The notes under the pieces were generated by a model. It was not told the origin of the DNA, did no database searches, and saw only the letters and a list, made by a program, of their open reading frames with translations. The position numbers were made by a program, and so were the translations under genes. A stretch of 64,000 bases of DNA. It comes from Laburnicola sp. R22_1 (Eukaryota; Ascomycota; Dothideomycetes; Pleosporales; Didymosphaeriaceae). Positions within the stretch are counted from its first letter, which is position 1. Every line of letters starts with the position of its first letter. Positions 43,769-56,959 of the stretch are shown here, piece by piece. The stretch is from positions 2,852,001 to 2,916,000 of the forward strand of contig JACONQ010000004.1 of the NCBI GenBank assembly GCA_014281115.1, in the 5' to 3' direction.

Positions 43769-45638
43769 ACGTACTTTGCACTCGAGTTAATTATTCTATT
43801 AAGTTAATTACGTTGCTAAGACTCTACTAAAACGTACTATTAGTAATAGTATAACGCGATGTCTTAATTATATAATAAATCACTAGTGTTAAAAAAAGCG
43901 CGTATATAGCTTGCAATCCAGGCTATTAAATAAGACACAACACTCTCTTAGCGATGCGCTGCAGCCCTCTATAACGTCTCTTAAAGTACACTTAGCAACT
44001 AACGCACTAGAAAGACGTTTAGACGCAACTACGCACCCAACAAAATAAGACTTACTATAAGAAAGGAGCAGGTAATTGTGCAGTATATACTCAATCTAGA
44101 CGCGCGAGGATTTCTGCCCCAGCTTAATGCTATAAAAGATATGGCCGATTCTTTACTAGCTGCACGCCACTATAAGCCAGTTGGCTAGAGGTGGCCTTAT
44201 AACTTTGTTAAGCACTAGCCAAAGCTTTAAGTTAAGTTTAATTAAAAGTACGACTACAAGAGAGCTCTCTAGGAGGATTCTAAGGTAATATAAGACTAGT
44301 TCTAGCTTGTGGAGAATATAAAGGCCAAGTATAGTATCCTAGATAAGGATACCTATAATTTCAACAAGTCTAGCTTTATAATAGGCATAATATGAACTAG
44401 AGTAGTAGTTATAGGCTCTAAGCGTTAAGAACGGCCAAAGCAGGTACAGCAGGGTAATAGGAAGTGGACAACAGTCATCCAAGGCATTAACGCAATGGGG
44501 CGATAGATTCCACCCTTTATTATTTTTGGGGGTAAGCACTACCTCTCCGCCTAGTATAAGGAGAAGGATCTACCTTATAATTAGGTTATTGCAGTCTCTA
44601 AGAACGGCTAGATAACAAATAAGCTTAGTCTATAATAGCTAAAGCACTTTAATAAGTATATAAAGAGGCGTACTACTAGTAGAGCATGTTTGCTTATTAT
44701 TAATGGCCACAAAAGTTACAACTCGCTTAAATTCCAGGATTACTGCAAAAAGAGTAATATTATTACTCTCTATATGTCTCCATATTCGTCGCACCTCTTG
44801 CAGCCACTTAATATAGGTTGTTTTGCGCCATTAAAGAAGGCGTATAGGCGCTAAGCCAAGAATCTAATGCATAACCACATCACGCACATTACTAAAATCA
44901 AGTTCCTATCTTGCTTTATTACTGCTTTTAAGGCTTTAATCACTAAAAGTAATATTAAAGAAGGCTTTCGAGGTGCTGACCTAGTGCCCCACAACCTAGA
45001 AGTTATAATATCGCAGCTTAACGTCCGCCTGTGTACGCCTCTACTTTGTACTATTTATAATAGTATATAGAAGTTGCAAACTCCGCGAAATAGTATAAAA
45101 CTTAGGTTGCAATTAATGCTAGTTAAGCAGAGGATTTAAAGGCATGTAGATAGTTTCCTAACTTATATAGTTAAGACAGTGAAAAAGCTTGTCAAAGGCG
45201 TCAAGCTAATGGACATTCTTTAGTATTAATAACTAAACGTAACACCGAACTTTAAGCTGCTAATAAGGCCGCCACACAATATAAATTATATAAAAGAAAG
45301 CGAGTACAGTGTAAAGGAGTCCTCACAGCTAAAGAGGGCTAGCGGCTGGCCACTCTAAAGGAGTTTAGGGCGCGTAGTAATGGGCAAAAGGCGAAGAAGA
45401 GGGTGCGCGCTAATAGAGGCGAATCTGCTTAATAGCACTGTAGACGCTGCGATAAGCCTAGGCATAACAAAATAATTTGTAGGCAGCCTATAGAAGTAGA
45501 TTCTAAATAGATTGGCCTATTTAGACTATTAAAAATAGTTCGTGTTAACTCTATACTATTGTGAATAGTACAGAACTTAGTGAGATCTTGGCAAAGTAAT
45601 TAACTTAATAGAATAATCGACTCGAGTGCAAAGTACGT
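43769..45638 (+). mobile_element. Fot/pogo-type DNA transposon (1.87 kb)
   Basis: Inverted repeats of about 53 bp: left ACGTACTTTGCACTCGAGTT, right reversed ACGTACTTTGCACTCGAGTC, continuing ATTATTCTATTAAGTTAATT on both sides. TA flanks at 43767-43768 and 45639-45640. Size and TA target fit Fot1-like elements. It lies only ~20 bp inside the 3' LTR of Gypsy copy 2. Confidence 0.92.
43890..45070 (+). pseudogene. Fot/pogo transposase relic
   Basis: Plus-strand translation gives an HTH region (RKEQVIVQYILNLDARGFLP), then W/T-rich DDE_1 sequence: KWTTVIQGINAMGR*IPPFI, INGHKSYNSLKFQDYCKKSN, MSPYSSHLLQPLNIGCFAPL, NIKEGFRGADLVPHNLEVII. In the family the second reads like GHGSHNS; here the acidic residue before GH is Asn. 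At least a dozen stops, mostly TAG/TAA at Trp and Gln positions. Confidence 0.85.
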
Positions 45639-45640
45639 TA

Positions 45641-48600
45641 TTATCCTAATACTATAGAAATCCTAGTAACTATACTATTCGTGTGGAGTGGCTAGGTATA
45701 AAGGTGCGTGGGTCTCCCAGACCTAAAAGGTTATACCCCTTCCTTTTACCTTTCTTAAGCCAACATGCCTCTAGTGCGTACTTTAACTAATTATAACAAG
45801 CTTTATAGAAATTAAATTGCCTATACTACTCTTCCCCTAATGCGTTCTTATAGTTCTTATAAGAAGGCGCGTTATCTATGCGTCTTATTAACTTCTTTAT
45901 TGTCCTATACTAAGTGTGCTTATTAAGATACTCGCTGCGACATATTTATATTAGATTTAAGGTAGGCAGCTCTTAAGCATAATTAAGCCAAGTTGCGTAA
46001 CTAACTTACGAAAGCTCGCTAAGTCTATAATAAGACATTTGCCTATAAGTCCTATTTAATAAAGTAACTCTAGAGACTATATATCTTGCGATAAGTCTTT
46101 AATTAAAGAGTTAGAGAAGTTAGAGAGAAAGAAGGCTAAGAAGTTAGATATAGTTGCTACTAGACAGTCTATATTACCACAATCTTTAATATTAGCTTCT
46201 AATGCCTTGTCCTCTTCTACTTTTAATTAGTCTGCTATTAATTAGACACAAATGCCTTTATTTAATCTAGCTTTCTTAGGTTCTTTTAGTAATACTGCTT
46301 TACCGCCTCCTTACACCTAAGTAGATTCTTAATAGGTTCTTATATATTCTAACTAGTAGATTATCCTTTCTACTTAATTAGGTATCTCTACTAATATCTA
46401 AACTTTCTTAGGTCCTAGACCTTTTTAACCTTGTACTCTCCGTCTTTAAGTTTAAGTTAGATTTTAATTTTAGCGTCTAGTAGTACTAGTTTAAAAAGTA
46501 ATTTATAAAAGGTAGAGTATATATAAGTCTCCTTTAGTAACTTTAGCCTATAGTTTACTAGTCCTACTTAGAGGTAATTAAGTTTTTAGATAGTTGCTTA
46601 GTCTTTAAATTCCTTTGTAACAAAAGAATTTTGTTCTCCCTTTTAAGGATTAGTCTCTTAAGCCTATGTTTATTCGCTTGCCTAGCTATTATAAGGTTCT
46701 ATTAAGTAATTTATTTGCTTATATTATTGTATAGCTTATATATAAGCTAGGCCTCCTTCTTAGCTAATACTAAAAGGCTCTTAATATTCTTTAGATTCTA
46801 ATAAGTAATTAGCTTATATCTATAGTTCGCGTAGTGTAGTAAGCATCCTATTGTACCAGATCTTACGCTATTATATACTAATTATACTATTAGTAGTAGC
46901 TTTATCTAGTTATTCTATAGTTTGTTAACATATATTTATAGATACTATTTTAGTATCTAGTTAAATTGTTCTATCTATCTATCTATCTATTTAAGTATAA
47001 GCTATTGTCGCAAGCTTGCAAGTAATCCCTAGCATTGCCAGTAATATTTTCTCGTACTTAGATATAAATAGTTTATTATAATTCATAACAAACTCTTCTA
47101 GCAGTTTGTAATTGGCAACCAGAGTCCTTATAGTCTTATAAGCCATATCTTCTACTATAATAGACTTATTTATAGGTATAAATTATGCCCATTTAGTTAA
47201 TTAGTTAACAATTACTAATATTAAGTTGTATAGTTATCTAGATCTAGGTTCTATTAATACTAAAAGCTTTACTATAAAGTTTATTATAACGCTAGTCTAT
47301 AGTCACGTAGATAGTGTTCGGGGTTGTAACAACCTATAGAGCTTATGTCTCTTAGGCTTATTCTTTATATATGCCAAATAGTTGCCTATAACCTTCTTTA
47401 CTTTATTGTGTGCGTGTGAAATGTTATATTCTAGTAAAATTTGTTAAGTTATTTTATTAATGCCCAGATGTCCCCAGTCTTTTAACTTATGTCGCAACCT
47501 AATTAAAGTTTCTAAGATATTATCTAGTACTCTAATTCTGCCTTAATTATTATAGTCTTTTATGGCGTATTATATCTACTAGTCTAGGTCATACTAATTT
47601 TATTATTCCTGGCTTAGTTAAGAGTAGCCTTAAAAATCCTTAACTCATAGTTCTTTATATTAGAACATTGCCACTTTTGCTAGTTACGGTTAGTTATACT
47701 AAAGAGTCCTATTAGTTCCTATTTATAAGACCGCGTTATGCGTCTTGGGTTAGTCTATCTCTCTAAGGTCTAATCTTTAGCTAAGAAAGTCTGCTGCCCT
47801 ATTTAGCAATTCTAGACAATAGTAAATCTTAAAACTGTAGTTTGCTATTATTTCTACCTATCTAACCTACTATTAGTTAAGTTTCTTAGTTAATATAAAA
47901 CTTGTAAGATTCTAGTGGTCTAAAAATATCTTAATTTAGTATTAAGCTCCTATAAGCTACAGTTCCTATTATTTAAAGGAGTTTATTACTACTAATAGTT
48001 TCTTATTATGAATGTTATAGTTAAGTTCTGCTTCTAAGAACTTTCTAGAATAGTAGAATATTAGTCTCTATTTTCTATTCTCGCCCTGCTGCGTAAGCAC
48101 AGCTTCTAAGGCATAGTCTAATATATCTATTTCCACTCATATTAGTTATATTTAATTCTATATTTGTAGTAGTTGTGCTATAATAAATAGTTCCTTTAGC
48201 TTCTTAAAAGCTGCCTATTATTTCTAGTTCTAGAAGAATCCTTTCTCCTTCTTAGTTACTTCTATAAGTGGCGCTATAGTTTTTAAGTATCCTATAATAA
48301 ACTTTTAGTAGAAGTTTACAAATCCTAGGAAGGATTACACATTTTTAACTATCTTAGAAACTAGCCAGTTCTGTATAGCTGCGACTTTCTAAGGGTCTAT
48401 AGTAATACTATCTTATCTAATAATAAATCTAAGATATCTAGTCTATATAATGTAAAATTCACACTTTTCTAGCTATAGAAGTAACTAGTACTACTTTAGC
48501 TTATTAAGTACTTTCTTTATATGTTCTACGTGCTTCTTAAGCAATTCTTTAGAATACACTAGTATATTATCTAAGTATTCTATATAAAATATATCTAAGT

Positions 48601-49673
48601 ATTTGTGTAGTACCTTATTAATAACTGCCTAAAAAATTACTAGTGCGTTTATTAATTTAAAAGGCATAACTGTATATATAAATAGGCTATATTGTATTTT
48701 AAAGGCTATAAGCCATTTAAATCTCTCCGCAATTTATATTTAGTAGTGTCCCTCGTAGATATTAAATTTTGTAATCTATTTAACTCCCTAGAGTTAATCT
48801 ATAAGTTCTTAGATAAGAGGCAAGGGGTAATAGTCCTTCCTTATAGTGTTATTTAGCTGTCTATAGTCTATATAGAGTCTTAGCTTGCCATCCTTTTTTA
48901 GTACAAATAGAATTAGTAAGGCTATTAAGCTTCTACTCTATTGTATAAATCCTCTTACAAGATTTTTATTAATATACGCCTTTAGTTCTTTCTACTAGCT
49001 ATCTAATAGCTAGTATATATATTTAGGCTTAAGCTTTACTCCTTCCTCTAGGTAAATCTTATAATTCTATTCCTAGTGCTTTAGTAAGTTATCGCTTCTA
49101 TGCTCCTTAAAGAGCTCGTAATATTCCTTATATTTCTAAGGTATATTAGGTTAGGATTTGTCCTTTATAGACGTAACTTGTTGTACTCAAATAACTTCTA
49201 CTCTCTAAGAGTCTTTCCTATATATACGCATAATTTTTATTATTAATATTTTGCTAATTCTACCCAGCCAAAGTATATTATAGATTATTAGGCCTAATTA
49301 TAAGTTATAGTCCAAAGCAACCTGCTCTATAAATCCCCTTTGTGCTAACCTATATTATAAAGCAACCTTTTTCGCAGGCCATTAGCTCTATAACATTCTA
49401 TTCTGCTAATTAATAGCAGGATTATACTTTCTAAGCCAATTATATCTAATTAATATATCTTCTTTTTTAAGATTTATATTATTAATTTGCTATTAGTCCT
49501 CTAATCTAGCAAGTTCTAGTAATACCTTTTAGGTTTTAAGACGTATTACACTATTTCTATATTCTAGTAGTGTATTATCTATAAGCATAACTTTTATAGG
49601 TTCTGGCTTGTTCTAGTAAGGTGTATTATATTATTTTTCTACTTATAGCAATATAAAGGTCTATTTAGTACTA
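45641..49673 (-). pseudogene. pol: Gypsy copy 2 pol relic (integrase to reverse transcriptase)
   Basis: Colinear with copy 1 at 15660-19345 and about 21 kb. The reverse transcriptase region lies near 48480-48760, including the segment matching VMPF at the sequence GGCATAACTGTATATATAAA. The integrase zinc-binding region is near 47370-47520. Family X is absent at 49350, giving the empty site for that insertion. It is dense in stops. Confidence 0.85.
45770..46140 (+). pseudogene. Antisense accessory ORF relic of Gypsy copy 2
   Basis: Plus-strand, opposite to pol. Reads SSYKKARYLCVLLTSLLSYT, KCAY*DTRCDIFILDLR*AA, KHN*AKLRN*LTKAR*VYNK and on to VREVREKEG, with stops only where Gln, Trp or Arg would fit. 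It keeps a C...C...C pattern (KCAYxDTRCD) followed by a charged helix. The position between pol and 3' LTR is the same as in copy 1. Confidence 0.5.
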
Positions 49674-50228
49674 CAGTAGGGTGCAATAAAAAAAAGTCAC
49701 TTAAAAAGTTATCTTTTCTAAAGTCTTATAGCTTCCTTATTAAGTTAGCTAAAAATATAACAAATATATTATTTTAAAGGAAAGGTTTAGGGGATTATAC
49801 CTAGGCCATTAGGAAGCGCTTAGTCAGTCTAGGGTGAAAGTAATGTAGGGGTAAAATAGGAGTATAAAAACTCTAACTTTAGAAGAGTATAACCTTTTAT
49901 CTAAGATACAGAATTAGCTAATACTTATATATAGTATAATATATCCTTTTCCTAATCTCTCTATACATTTTTAGTATAGACTTACTCCTATTATTTTTAA
50001 TTATCTTACATTTAAGAAATTTTAGTAATCTATTAAGAAACTAGTAATTAAGTAATATTTAATATAATAAATAGTTTATGTTAGTTTATTTATAGGCACT
50101 AAATTATATATATATAGATTATATATAATTAGTATTATTCTATTAAACTATTTAATATAGATGCACTAAAATTAATATTACAAAGTCTATAGTATTAGGA
50201 TTACTAATACTTCTTACTAATATAATAT

Positions 50229-50330
50229 TATTAGGAAGAGAAACATCGTAGACCTTTTAGTATACGGTACAACGCTGTAAGGGAAAGCTGTAATATAATA
50301 TTATAAGATTACTCTAACTATATAATAGAG

Positions 50331-50363
<33 letters not shown>

Positions 50364-50882
50364 GTATATTTATATATATAGTATAGCTTATATAATTAAG
50401 TAAATAAATTTTACTTTTTTTTTAATTAGGCTAAAGCGTCTATTACTTTATAGATTATAGATTAATATTACTAATACTATTATTATAGGTTACGAATACT
50501 CTATATATTATATATATATAGTATTTATAAAACTATATATAAAAAGATCTCTAGAAAAAGACTAGGTCTACTAGTATAAAAAGGTCTACATTTCTAAACT
50601 TAAATATATTCTTTATTATAAGGCCTATTATAATAAGAGAAATTTAGTTTTAACTAAAATATTAAGACCTATAAAGTTATAGTTCTAGTTTATACTTATT
50701 TAGCTATTAGTGAATATAATTTAGAAGTAAAATAGGGATAAGAAAACCTCTAAGTTTAGAGTAATATAACTTTTTAATTAATCCATAGAAATAGTCATTA
50801 TCTTAGTATAGTATATATTTACAGCTTTCCCTTACAGCGTTATATCGTATACCAAAAGGTCTGCGATATTTCTCTTCCTAAT
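50229..50882. repeat. Inverted pair of family X 5' ends inside the Tc1-type element
   Basis: The first ~60 bp of family X (TATTAGGAAGAGAAACATCG and CAGACC/TAGACC stretch) occurs forward at 50229-50290 and reversed at 50820-50882, separated by ~530 bp of AT-rich DNA with a long (TA)n run at 50330-50360. It may be a foldback derivative. No clear target duplication. Confidence 0.6.
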
Positions 50883-51014
50883 CGTATAGATTTAGGTCTA
50901 TAAAATAGTTCTATGGTTTTATATTATAGGTTTATTATCTATATTAGTTAGTATTTAATAGTTTAATAATAATATTAAATAGTAATATAATAGTAATAAA
51001 GTAATATATAATAT

Positions 51015-52270
51015 ATTACTAATACTTAGTATAATACCCTTTAGCCTCTATAATAGTGGCATAACTCCTAGGTAAAGATAATATACAATTATCTATATCC
51101 TTTTGGAGAATTAAAGTTCACTCCTCTAGTATAGCCTTTTTAAAAGCCTCAATACTAGCCTCACTTTTACCTACCCCTGAAGTAGTATTATATCTCTTCT
51201 TTAGTCTATATTTTAATAGACTCCAGACGTTTTTAATAGGGGCAAGATCGGGACTATAGAGGGGATGGTAAAAGAGATTAATGTTGTCTTTTTTAAAGAA
51301 ATCTAAAACTAATTTAGTTTTATGAATTTTGGCGTTATCTTGTTAAAATTGCCACCCTAGACTAGTATTAATATATAAAACCTTATACATTATTTATAAT
51401 ATAATATATAGTAATATATATTATATTAAAAATTAAAAAAGAGATAAAAAGGGTATATAAGGACTTACTAGTTTTAACTATAGGTTTAACTATAGGTATA
51501 AGGGTTTTATTTAAATAATCCTTATTAGTAAAGCTAGTAGACTAATTAGGAGTTTTAATAAACTCTAATCTAGATCTATCGCCTATCCAAATTGCTCCCC
51601 AGATTTAAATGGTAATATCGCGGGCTATTATTAAATTAGTATAATAGTTATTAAAAAAATAAAATTATAAAACGATAGGGAAAAAAGAAGATTTTTTTGA
51701 GTTAGGTAGAATTTTAAAATACTTACTAGAATTTTTAGTAGAAACTATTTCTTTCTTAACTTTACTGTTTCCTTTCTTTTAATAGTATTTACCCCTACTA
51801 CTATGCTCTCTTTGTATTGCTAACTTATTACAAAATATAACTTTAGAAAAGTCTATATTTTCTATATTTTTAACTCTTTCTTTAGCAAATAATAATCTAT
51901 TATTAGCTTTTTTTATTTAATAAAGGCTTTTTAGTAGCCTTATTAAAAGAATAACCCTCCTCTTTTAAGAAGTACTGTAAAGTTCTTTTAGCTACTCCTA
52001 GATTATTTTCTAATAATAATCTTTTATTTTCTTTCTTAGGGCTTTTAATTAAATCTCTATTAATAACTCTTTTAGCCCTAGGAGTTAAATTAGAAACTCT
52101 TCCTTTACTAACTCTTTCTATATTATAATTCTTCTTTTCCTTCTCTTTAATATAATAAATAGTATTCTTTATACTTTTTAAGGGCTTATTTAAAGTAGTA
52201 GCAATAGTAGAATTAGGCGTTTTAGCCTTTAAAAGAAAAAGAACGTTAGATTCGAGTATAGTAAAATTTT
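51015..52270 (-). pseudogene. Tc1-type transposase relic
   Basis: The minus strand reads clearly. An HTH region comes first (TPNSTIATTLNKPLKSIKNT, then RVSKGRVSNLTPRAKRVINR), then the DDE core: GWQF*QDNAKIHKTKLVLDF, HPLYSPDLAPIKNVWSLLKY and VGKSEASIEAFKKAILEE. The normal Tc1 motif is SPDLNPIENLW with a catalytic Glu; here it is Lys, so the protein would be inactive even without stops. It has fewer stops than the surrounding Gypsy, which suggests a younger insertion. Confidence 0.88.
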
Positions 52271-52716
52271 AGAGCCATTTTAAGAATTTAAATCTAGAAA
52301 GATATTATTATAAACTAAAAGCTTACTAAGAAATTATATAATTAGTGCTTATATAAGCATATCCTAAATTTTTATACCTAAAACATAAAAAAGGTTAGAG
52401 AGAAGACTTAGCTTAAAAATTTGCTTACATAATCTACCCTAAACCTAGAAAGGCTAGTGAAAATTTAAAATAAAATTAAACATTAATTAAAAAGTTATAG
52501 AGCTCTAAATATAGAGTTAAAAAAGGTTTTAGGTTTAAGATTATGTATGCCAAGACTTTTGCTTAGTTAGCTAATACTCTATTAATAGTTAAAACCTCCT
52601 ACACTTTATCTTTAAAATAAGCAATTTAGTATATTTTAGCTAATTTATTAAATAAGTTATAAGACTTTTAAACAGATAACTTTCTAAGTAACTTTTTTTT
52701 ATTGCACCCCACTGTA

Positions 52717-54816
52717 CTATCTATAAGCGCGCAAATTATATATTCTTATATTAGCATATCTACCTTTAGACGCGTCTAAGTGTTGTAGTATACTTTGTAA
52801 AGAGTTGTTAATTTGCTCTTACTAGTATAACTCTGTTACTAAGAGCCTCCTAGTTTTTGGTTAGTTTTAGGCCCCTTAGGAACTATCCTATACCCTACTT
52901 ATCGCTAAGATATATTTAACACTAGTCTTCGTAATACTCTATTTATAACATAGCTGTGTGCTATTATTATTATAATACTTTGTTAAGGGCTTCGTCTGCT
53001 AAAAAGTATCCTACTAATTCCTTTATCCCTTAATAATATTAGCACTTATTATTATAGTACTCTGTCTAGTACTTATCTAAATAAGAGTCTATGTCTATAT
53101 TCTAATACTGCTATTTATAATAGTTTTGCGCGTCTTCTACGCGTTAGCTTTTCTTCTTATTTGTGTTGTTATTCTAGTACCTTTAACAATTCCACACCTA
53201 ATATTCCTAAGACTTTAGGCGTCTATATTTAGGTTAGTGTCTGCTAACTAATACTTTCTTCTACTTATAGGTGTGTCTTATATATTATATTAGGTTATAT
53301 TGCGTCTAATTAATTAACCTATTATATAGCATACTATGCTTAACTCTATAGTTATTTAAGGTACAGAACTTCTTCTTAGTGTCTCCTTTATCTAGTCCTA
53401 TCAGCCACTATTTAGTTGCATGCTTATGCGTTCTATAGATTTTATAGGTGTTATTATAATATTAATACTATTCTAGCTAGTTGTGTTGGTCCTTCTATTC
53501 CTATTTCTAATAAATATAGCAAGGGTTTTTGTTTTTTTGGTTCTTTAGTTGTTTATAGCATTTCTCTGCTATGACTAAGAAGTAATCTTAATATCTAGGT
53601 TATTAAGCCATAACCCTTTAGTTGTTCTTATACTTTTTGCAGAACTTATTGTCCTCTACTTTTTTGCACTTAATCTAGTTTAATACTTTGTATTCTAGCT
53701 TATAGTCTATAGGTGTAAGTTCCCTAAATAACTTAATTATTTTAACCTTAACTACTCCTACTAAATTAGTCTTTAATTTATTAGAATAATCTTATACAAA
53801 GTAATCTGTCTTACTACATCCTAGATATGCGTAGTTATTATAGCGCCTCTATCTTTCTTCTTTTAATAGCTTGTTATTTCTTCTAGATCTTTAAGATTTG
53901 TGCTTCTTCTATAAAGACTTCCTCTTCTTCTAGACTTTACTAGCCATTATAATATCTCTATTCTTATTATAGTATCTTTGTGTCCTTAGTTCTTCTCTTA
54001 GCTTAGTAATTATCTTAGTTCTGCTATATTTCTTTTCCTACACTCTTTTATAGAGGCGGTTGTTAATGCGTACTACAACCTTAATTAACTTACTTAGGTT
54101 GTCTAGTTTATTGTAGAGTAGTAACGCATCCTTAATACTATCCTTTAGTCTATAATAGAAGGCTACTTTTAATACTGTGTTTTTCTACTTAACCTTAGAA
54201 TATAACTGCCTAAACTCCAAAGTATACTTACTAACTAATATTATTTATTATAACTATTAAATTTACTATTTAGCTTGTTATTTTTTATTAACCTCTCTAA
54301 ATATAACTCGCATTTGTTTCTTAAAGTTCTGCCACGTTTTAAACACAAGCTTAGTCTTGTCCCTTATCTTGCTAACTTTGCCCTTAGTGATAAAGTCGTC
54401 TACTAACAGTTAGAGCCACTTAGCTGCTCTCTTTCTTAGATATAGGCTAGCTGCAAGGACTTTATCTTATTCTATAGGAAACAAACCTAAATTATACTAA
54501 TAGTATAGTTCTATATTAATAAGGAACTTCTTAAGTCCCTTTTCTCTACTATACTTTTCTACAGACAGCCTTATAGTCTTTTCTTAACCTGCTAACTATT
54601 ATGCTGTAACAACTACTAGGAGCTCTAACACTTATTATTCTAACTATTAAATCTAATTAACTTACGTTGCTATTACTATAGCTGTATTTATAGTTAGTCC
54701 TCTAGTGCTACTACTAGTAGGTGTCACTGCCAAGCTACCACTTAATAATTTCTAGTTGCTCGCTAGTATTATTATAATATATTAACTATTTTCTTAAACC
54801 TATTAGGTAGTTAAAG
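52717..54816 (-). pseudogene. Gypsy copy 2, gag-side relic and leader
   Basis: Continues copy 2 toward its 5' LTR. Colinear with copy 1 at about 20990-21850 and 36654-37660. No domain is legible with confidence. It ends with CTATTTTCTTAAACCTATTA directly before the LTR, as in copy 1. Confidence 0.65.
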
Positions 54817-55308
54817 TGTTAACACAGGGTTATATACCTTATTCTAATTTGTGTTAGGGGAGATGAGGTAACTAGGGTGGCTGTGCTAGTAGGCTTTAGA
54901 AGAAATTAAGTGAGATATTAACAGTCTTATAGGAGGCTCTTCTAATTCTAAATAAGATAGAATAACTAGCACTAATCTATATAGGAGATAGTACTATAAA
55001 GAGTTAACTATAAAGATTTACTAAGAAGATCTCTTAGATCTATATAGTCCTAATTCTTATAGTCTGTCTACTCGCCTAGAGCCTATTTATTATTTTCTAG
55101 TAGCTAACAGTCTTATGTACTGCAGACATCCTCTGTCTGCTACTAAGCCTTATAGACAGTCTGTGCATTCTGCAGACAAGTGTTATATAACTGCTTACCT
55201 AATATACCCTACGTCCCATACGACCCTTTAGCGGCAGCGCCTCCTATAATTACCTTCTGAGAGTAATTGTTTAGTTCCTACGGGTGCATATCCTATTACA
55301 TCGTAATA
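54817..55308 (-). repeat. Gypsy copy 2, 5' LTR
   Basis: 492 bp, pairs with 43253-43747; followed by actct. Confidence 0.92.
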
Positions 55309-55313
55309 ACTCT

Positions 55314-56959
55314 TTAATAAAAGCTACTATGTTTTAGTGTTTAATAGGTAATAAATATAGCTTTAAAGTTATCTTACTATTAAGACATTCTATAAAGTCT
55401 ATAATATAACTATTTTTTAAAGTTATTTTAAATTTCTCCTAATAGTTATAAATATAGTCTAATAACTCTATTAAAAACTAGTTTAATTTTTGTCTATATT
55501 TTTTAAGTAAGTTATAGGCTTATTAGTAGTATTCTACTAATATACTAAGGGTATTAAGCATCTTTTATTATAACTTAGCCTAAGATTCTTACTAAATTAG
55601 ATTTTAACTATAATAGAACTATACTTCTATAACTTAAGTAATATATATTATTTTTAAATTATAAGTAACTATAAACTTTACCTTAGCAAATTTATTATAA
55701 AAATACGTGAATAATTATCTAAAAACACGCTTATAATTTTACTTTTAAAAATTAAAATTTTATCTATTCTTTTTAGTATACTTATATAGTAACTTTACGC
55801 TAAATAAATAAAAGGCTAATAATACTTAAAGTATTATATAATTAGTAATAAATTTTAAAGTGTTTTTAAGTGTAGTATAGTCTTCTTAGTTATATACTAT
55901 TTTTTAATAGCCTAAATATAACTTAGTTTTTTCTTTTACACTTTATTCTTAGCTATTTTTATACTTTTTTAATAGATATAAACCTATTAGCTAAAGTAAA
56001 TATAAAAGTAGACTATTATAAGATGTTAGACTCTAATTATAATAGACTAGTAATAGTAGGCACTACTTACTTTAATATATTAGCAACTAGTAATAATAAG
56101 AAGCTTTCTAATTATTTTTATATATACTATTTAAAGTCTTTTATAAAAACTTTTTTTATTAAATTTATAAAGTAGGTGTATTAAAAAGTCTATAGTAGGG
56201 CCTTTACTAAAAGCTATATAAATAAATATTAACTTAGAACTTATCTTACTTTAAATTACTTCTTTATATAGATAGTCGCATTTTTGTAACTACCTTTTTA
56301 CGCTCTTTTTAATTACTAAGCAGGGGGTTCTGCTTTTTTCTCATATTATTTGAGATAAAAGCCTTTGTCATTCTACTCCTAGGTAGATAATTTAACAACA
56401 CATATAGATAGCAATTTAAATATTAAAAAATAGGTAGTAAAGTAATATAGGATATAATAAGAGATAACTAAGTATATTAAATAGTAGTAATAGATAAAAT
56501 AAATTACTATAGAGTAAAGGTTTCCTATAAATAATATTATATACTAAGGGTTATCTAACCTAGCTAATCTTATTACATATCTAGGTTTTATAAAATTATT
56601 TAAGATAAAAGCCTTTATTATTATACCTCTAGGTAGATTTAATTAATGCTACATATATATTATATTTAAAGTTATTATACATAATACCCTAAAACACTTT
56701 CTATATTTATAATAATAGAAGAAATAATTACTATTAGTATAATCTTTTTATTAAAAACCTCGTAGTTATAAAAAAATAAAAAGCTACTTTTATAAATAAC
56801 TTTAGAAATACTACTAACTACTTAGTAAGCTTAGGCTAATATACTAATTTCTTTTTATTAATACTTTAAAACGTTTTACTATATTTATAATAGTAAAAAA
56901 ATAACTACTATTATTATAATCTTTTTACTAGAAACTTCTTAGTTATAGATAAAACTATA
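55314..56959. other. AT-rich DNA with short repeats, no gene
   Basis: Holds family V copies at about 56284-56405 (full) and 56590-56655 (3' half), and family U copies at about 56680-56775 and 56865-56950. The rest is decayed sequence. Confidence 0.6.

Larger units (their letters stand above)
49674..52714 (-). mobile_element. Tc1-type element (3.04 kb)
   Basis: Inverted repeats of about 55 bp: left CAGTAGGGTGCAATAAAAAA, right reversed CAGTGGGGTGCAATAAAAAA, then AAGTTACTTA/AAGTCACTTA and AAGTTATCT on both sides. TA flanks at 49672-49673 and 52715-52716. The unoccupied site is present in Gypsy copy 1 near 20992. Larger than a usual Tc1 element because it contains additional repeats. Confidence 0.93.
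43253..55308 (-). mobile_element. Gypsy LTR retrotransposon, copy 2, with nested insertions
   Basis: LTRs at 43253-43747 (495 bp) and 54817-55308 (492 bp), related to copy 1 over their first half but with a different second half, so a subfamily. A perfect 5-bp duplication, actct, flanks it (43248-43252, 55309-55313). Pol is minus-strand and colinear with copy 1. Nested are a Fot-like element (43769-45638) and a Tc1-like element (49674-52714), both absent at the matching sites of copy 1. Confidence 0.92.
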
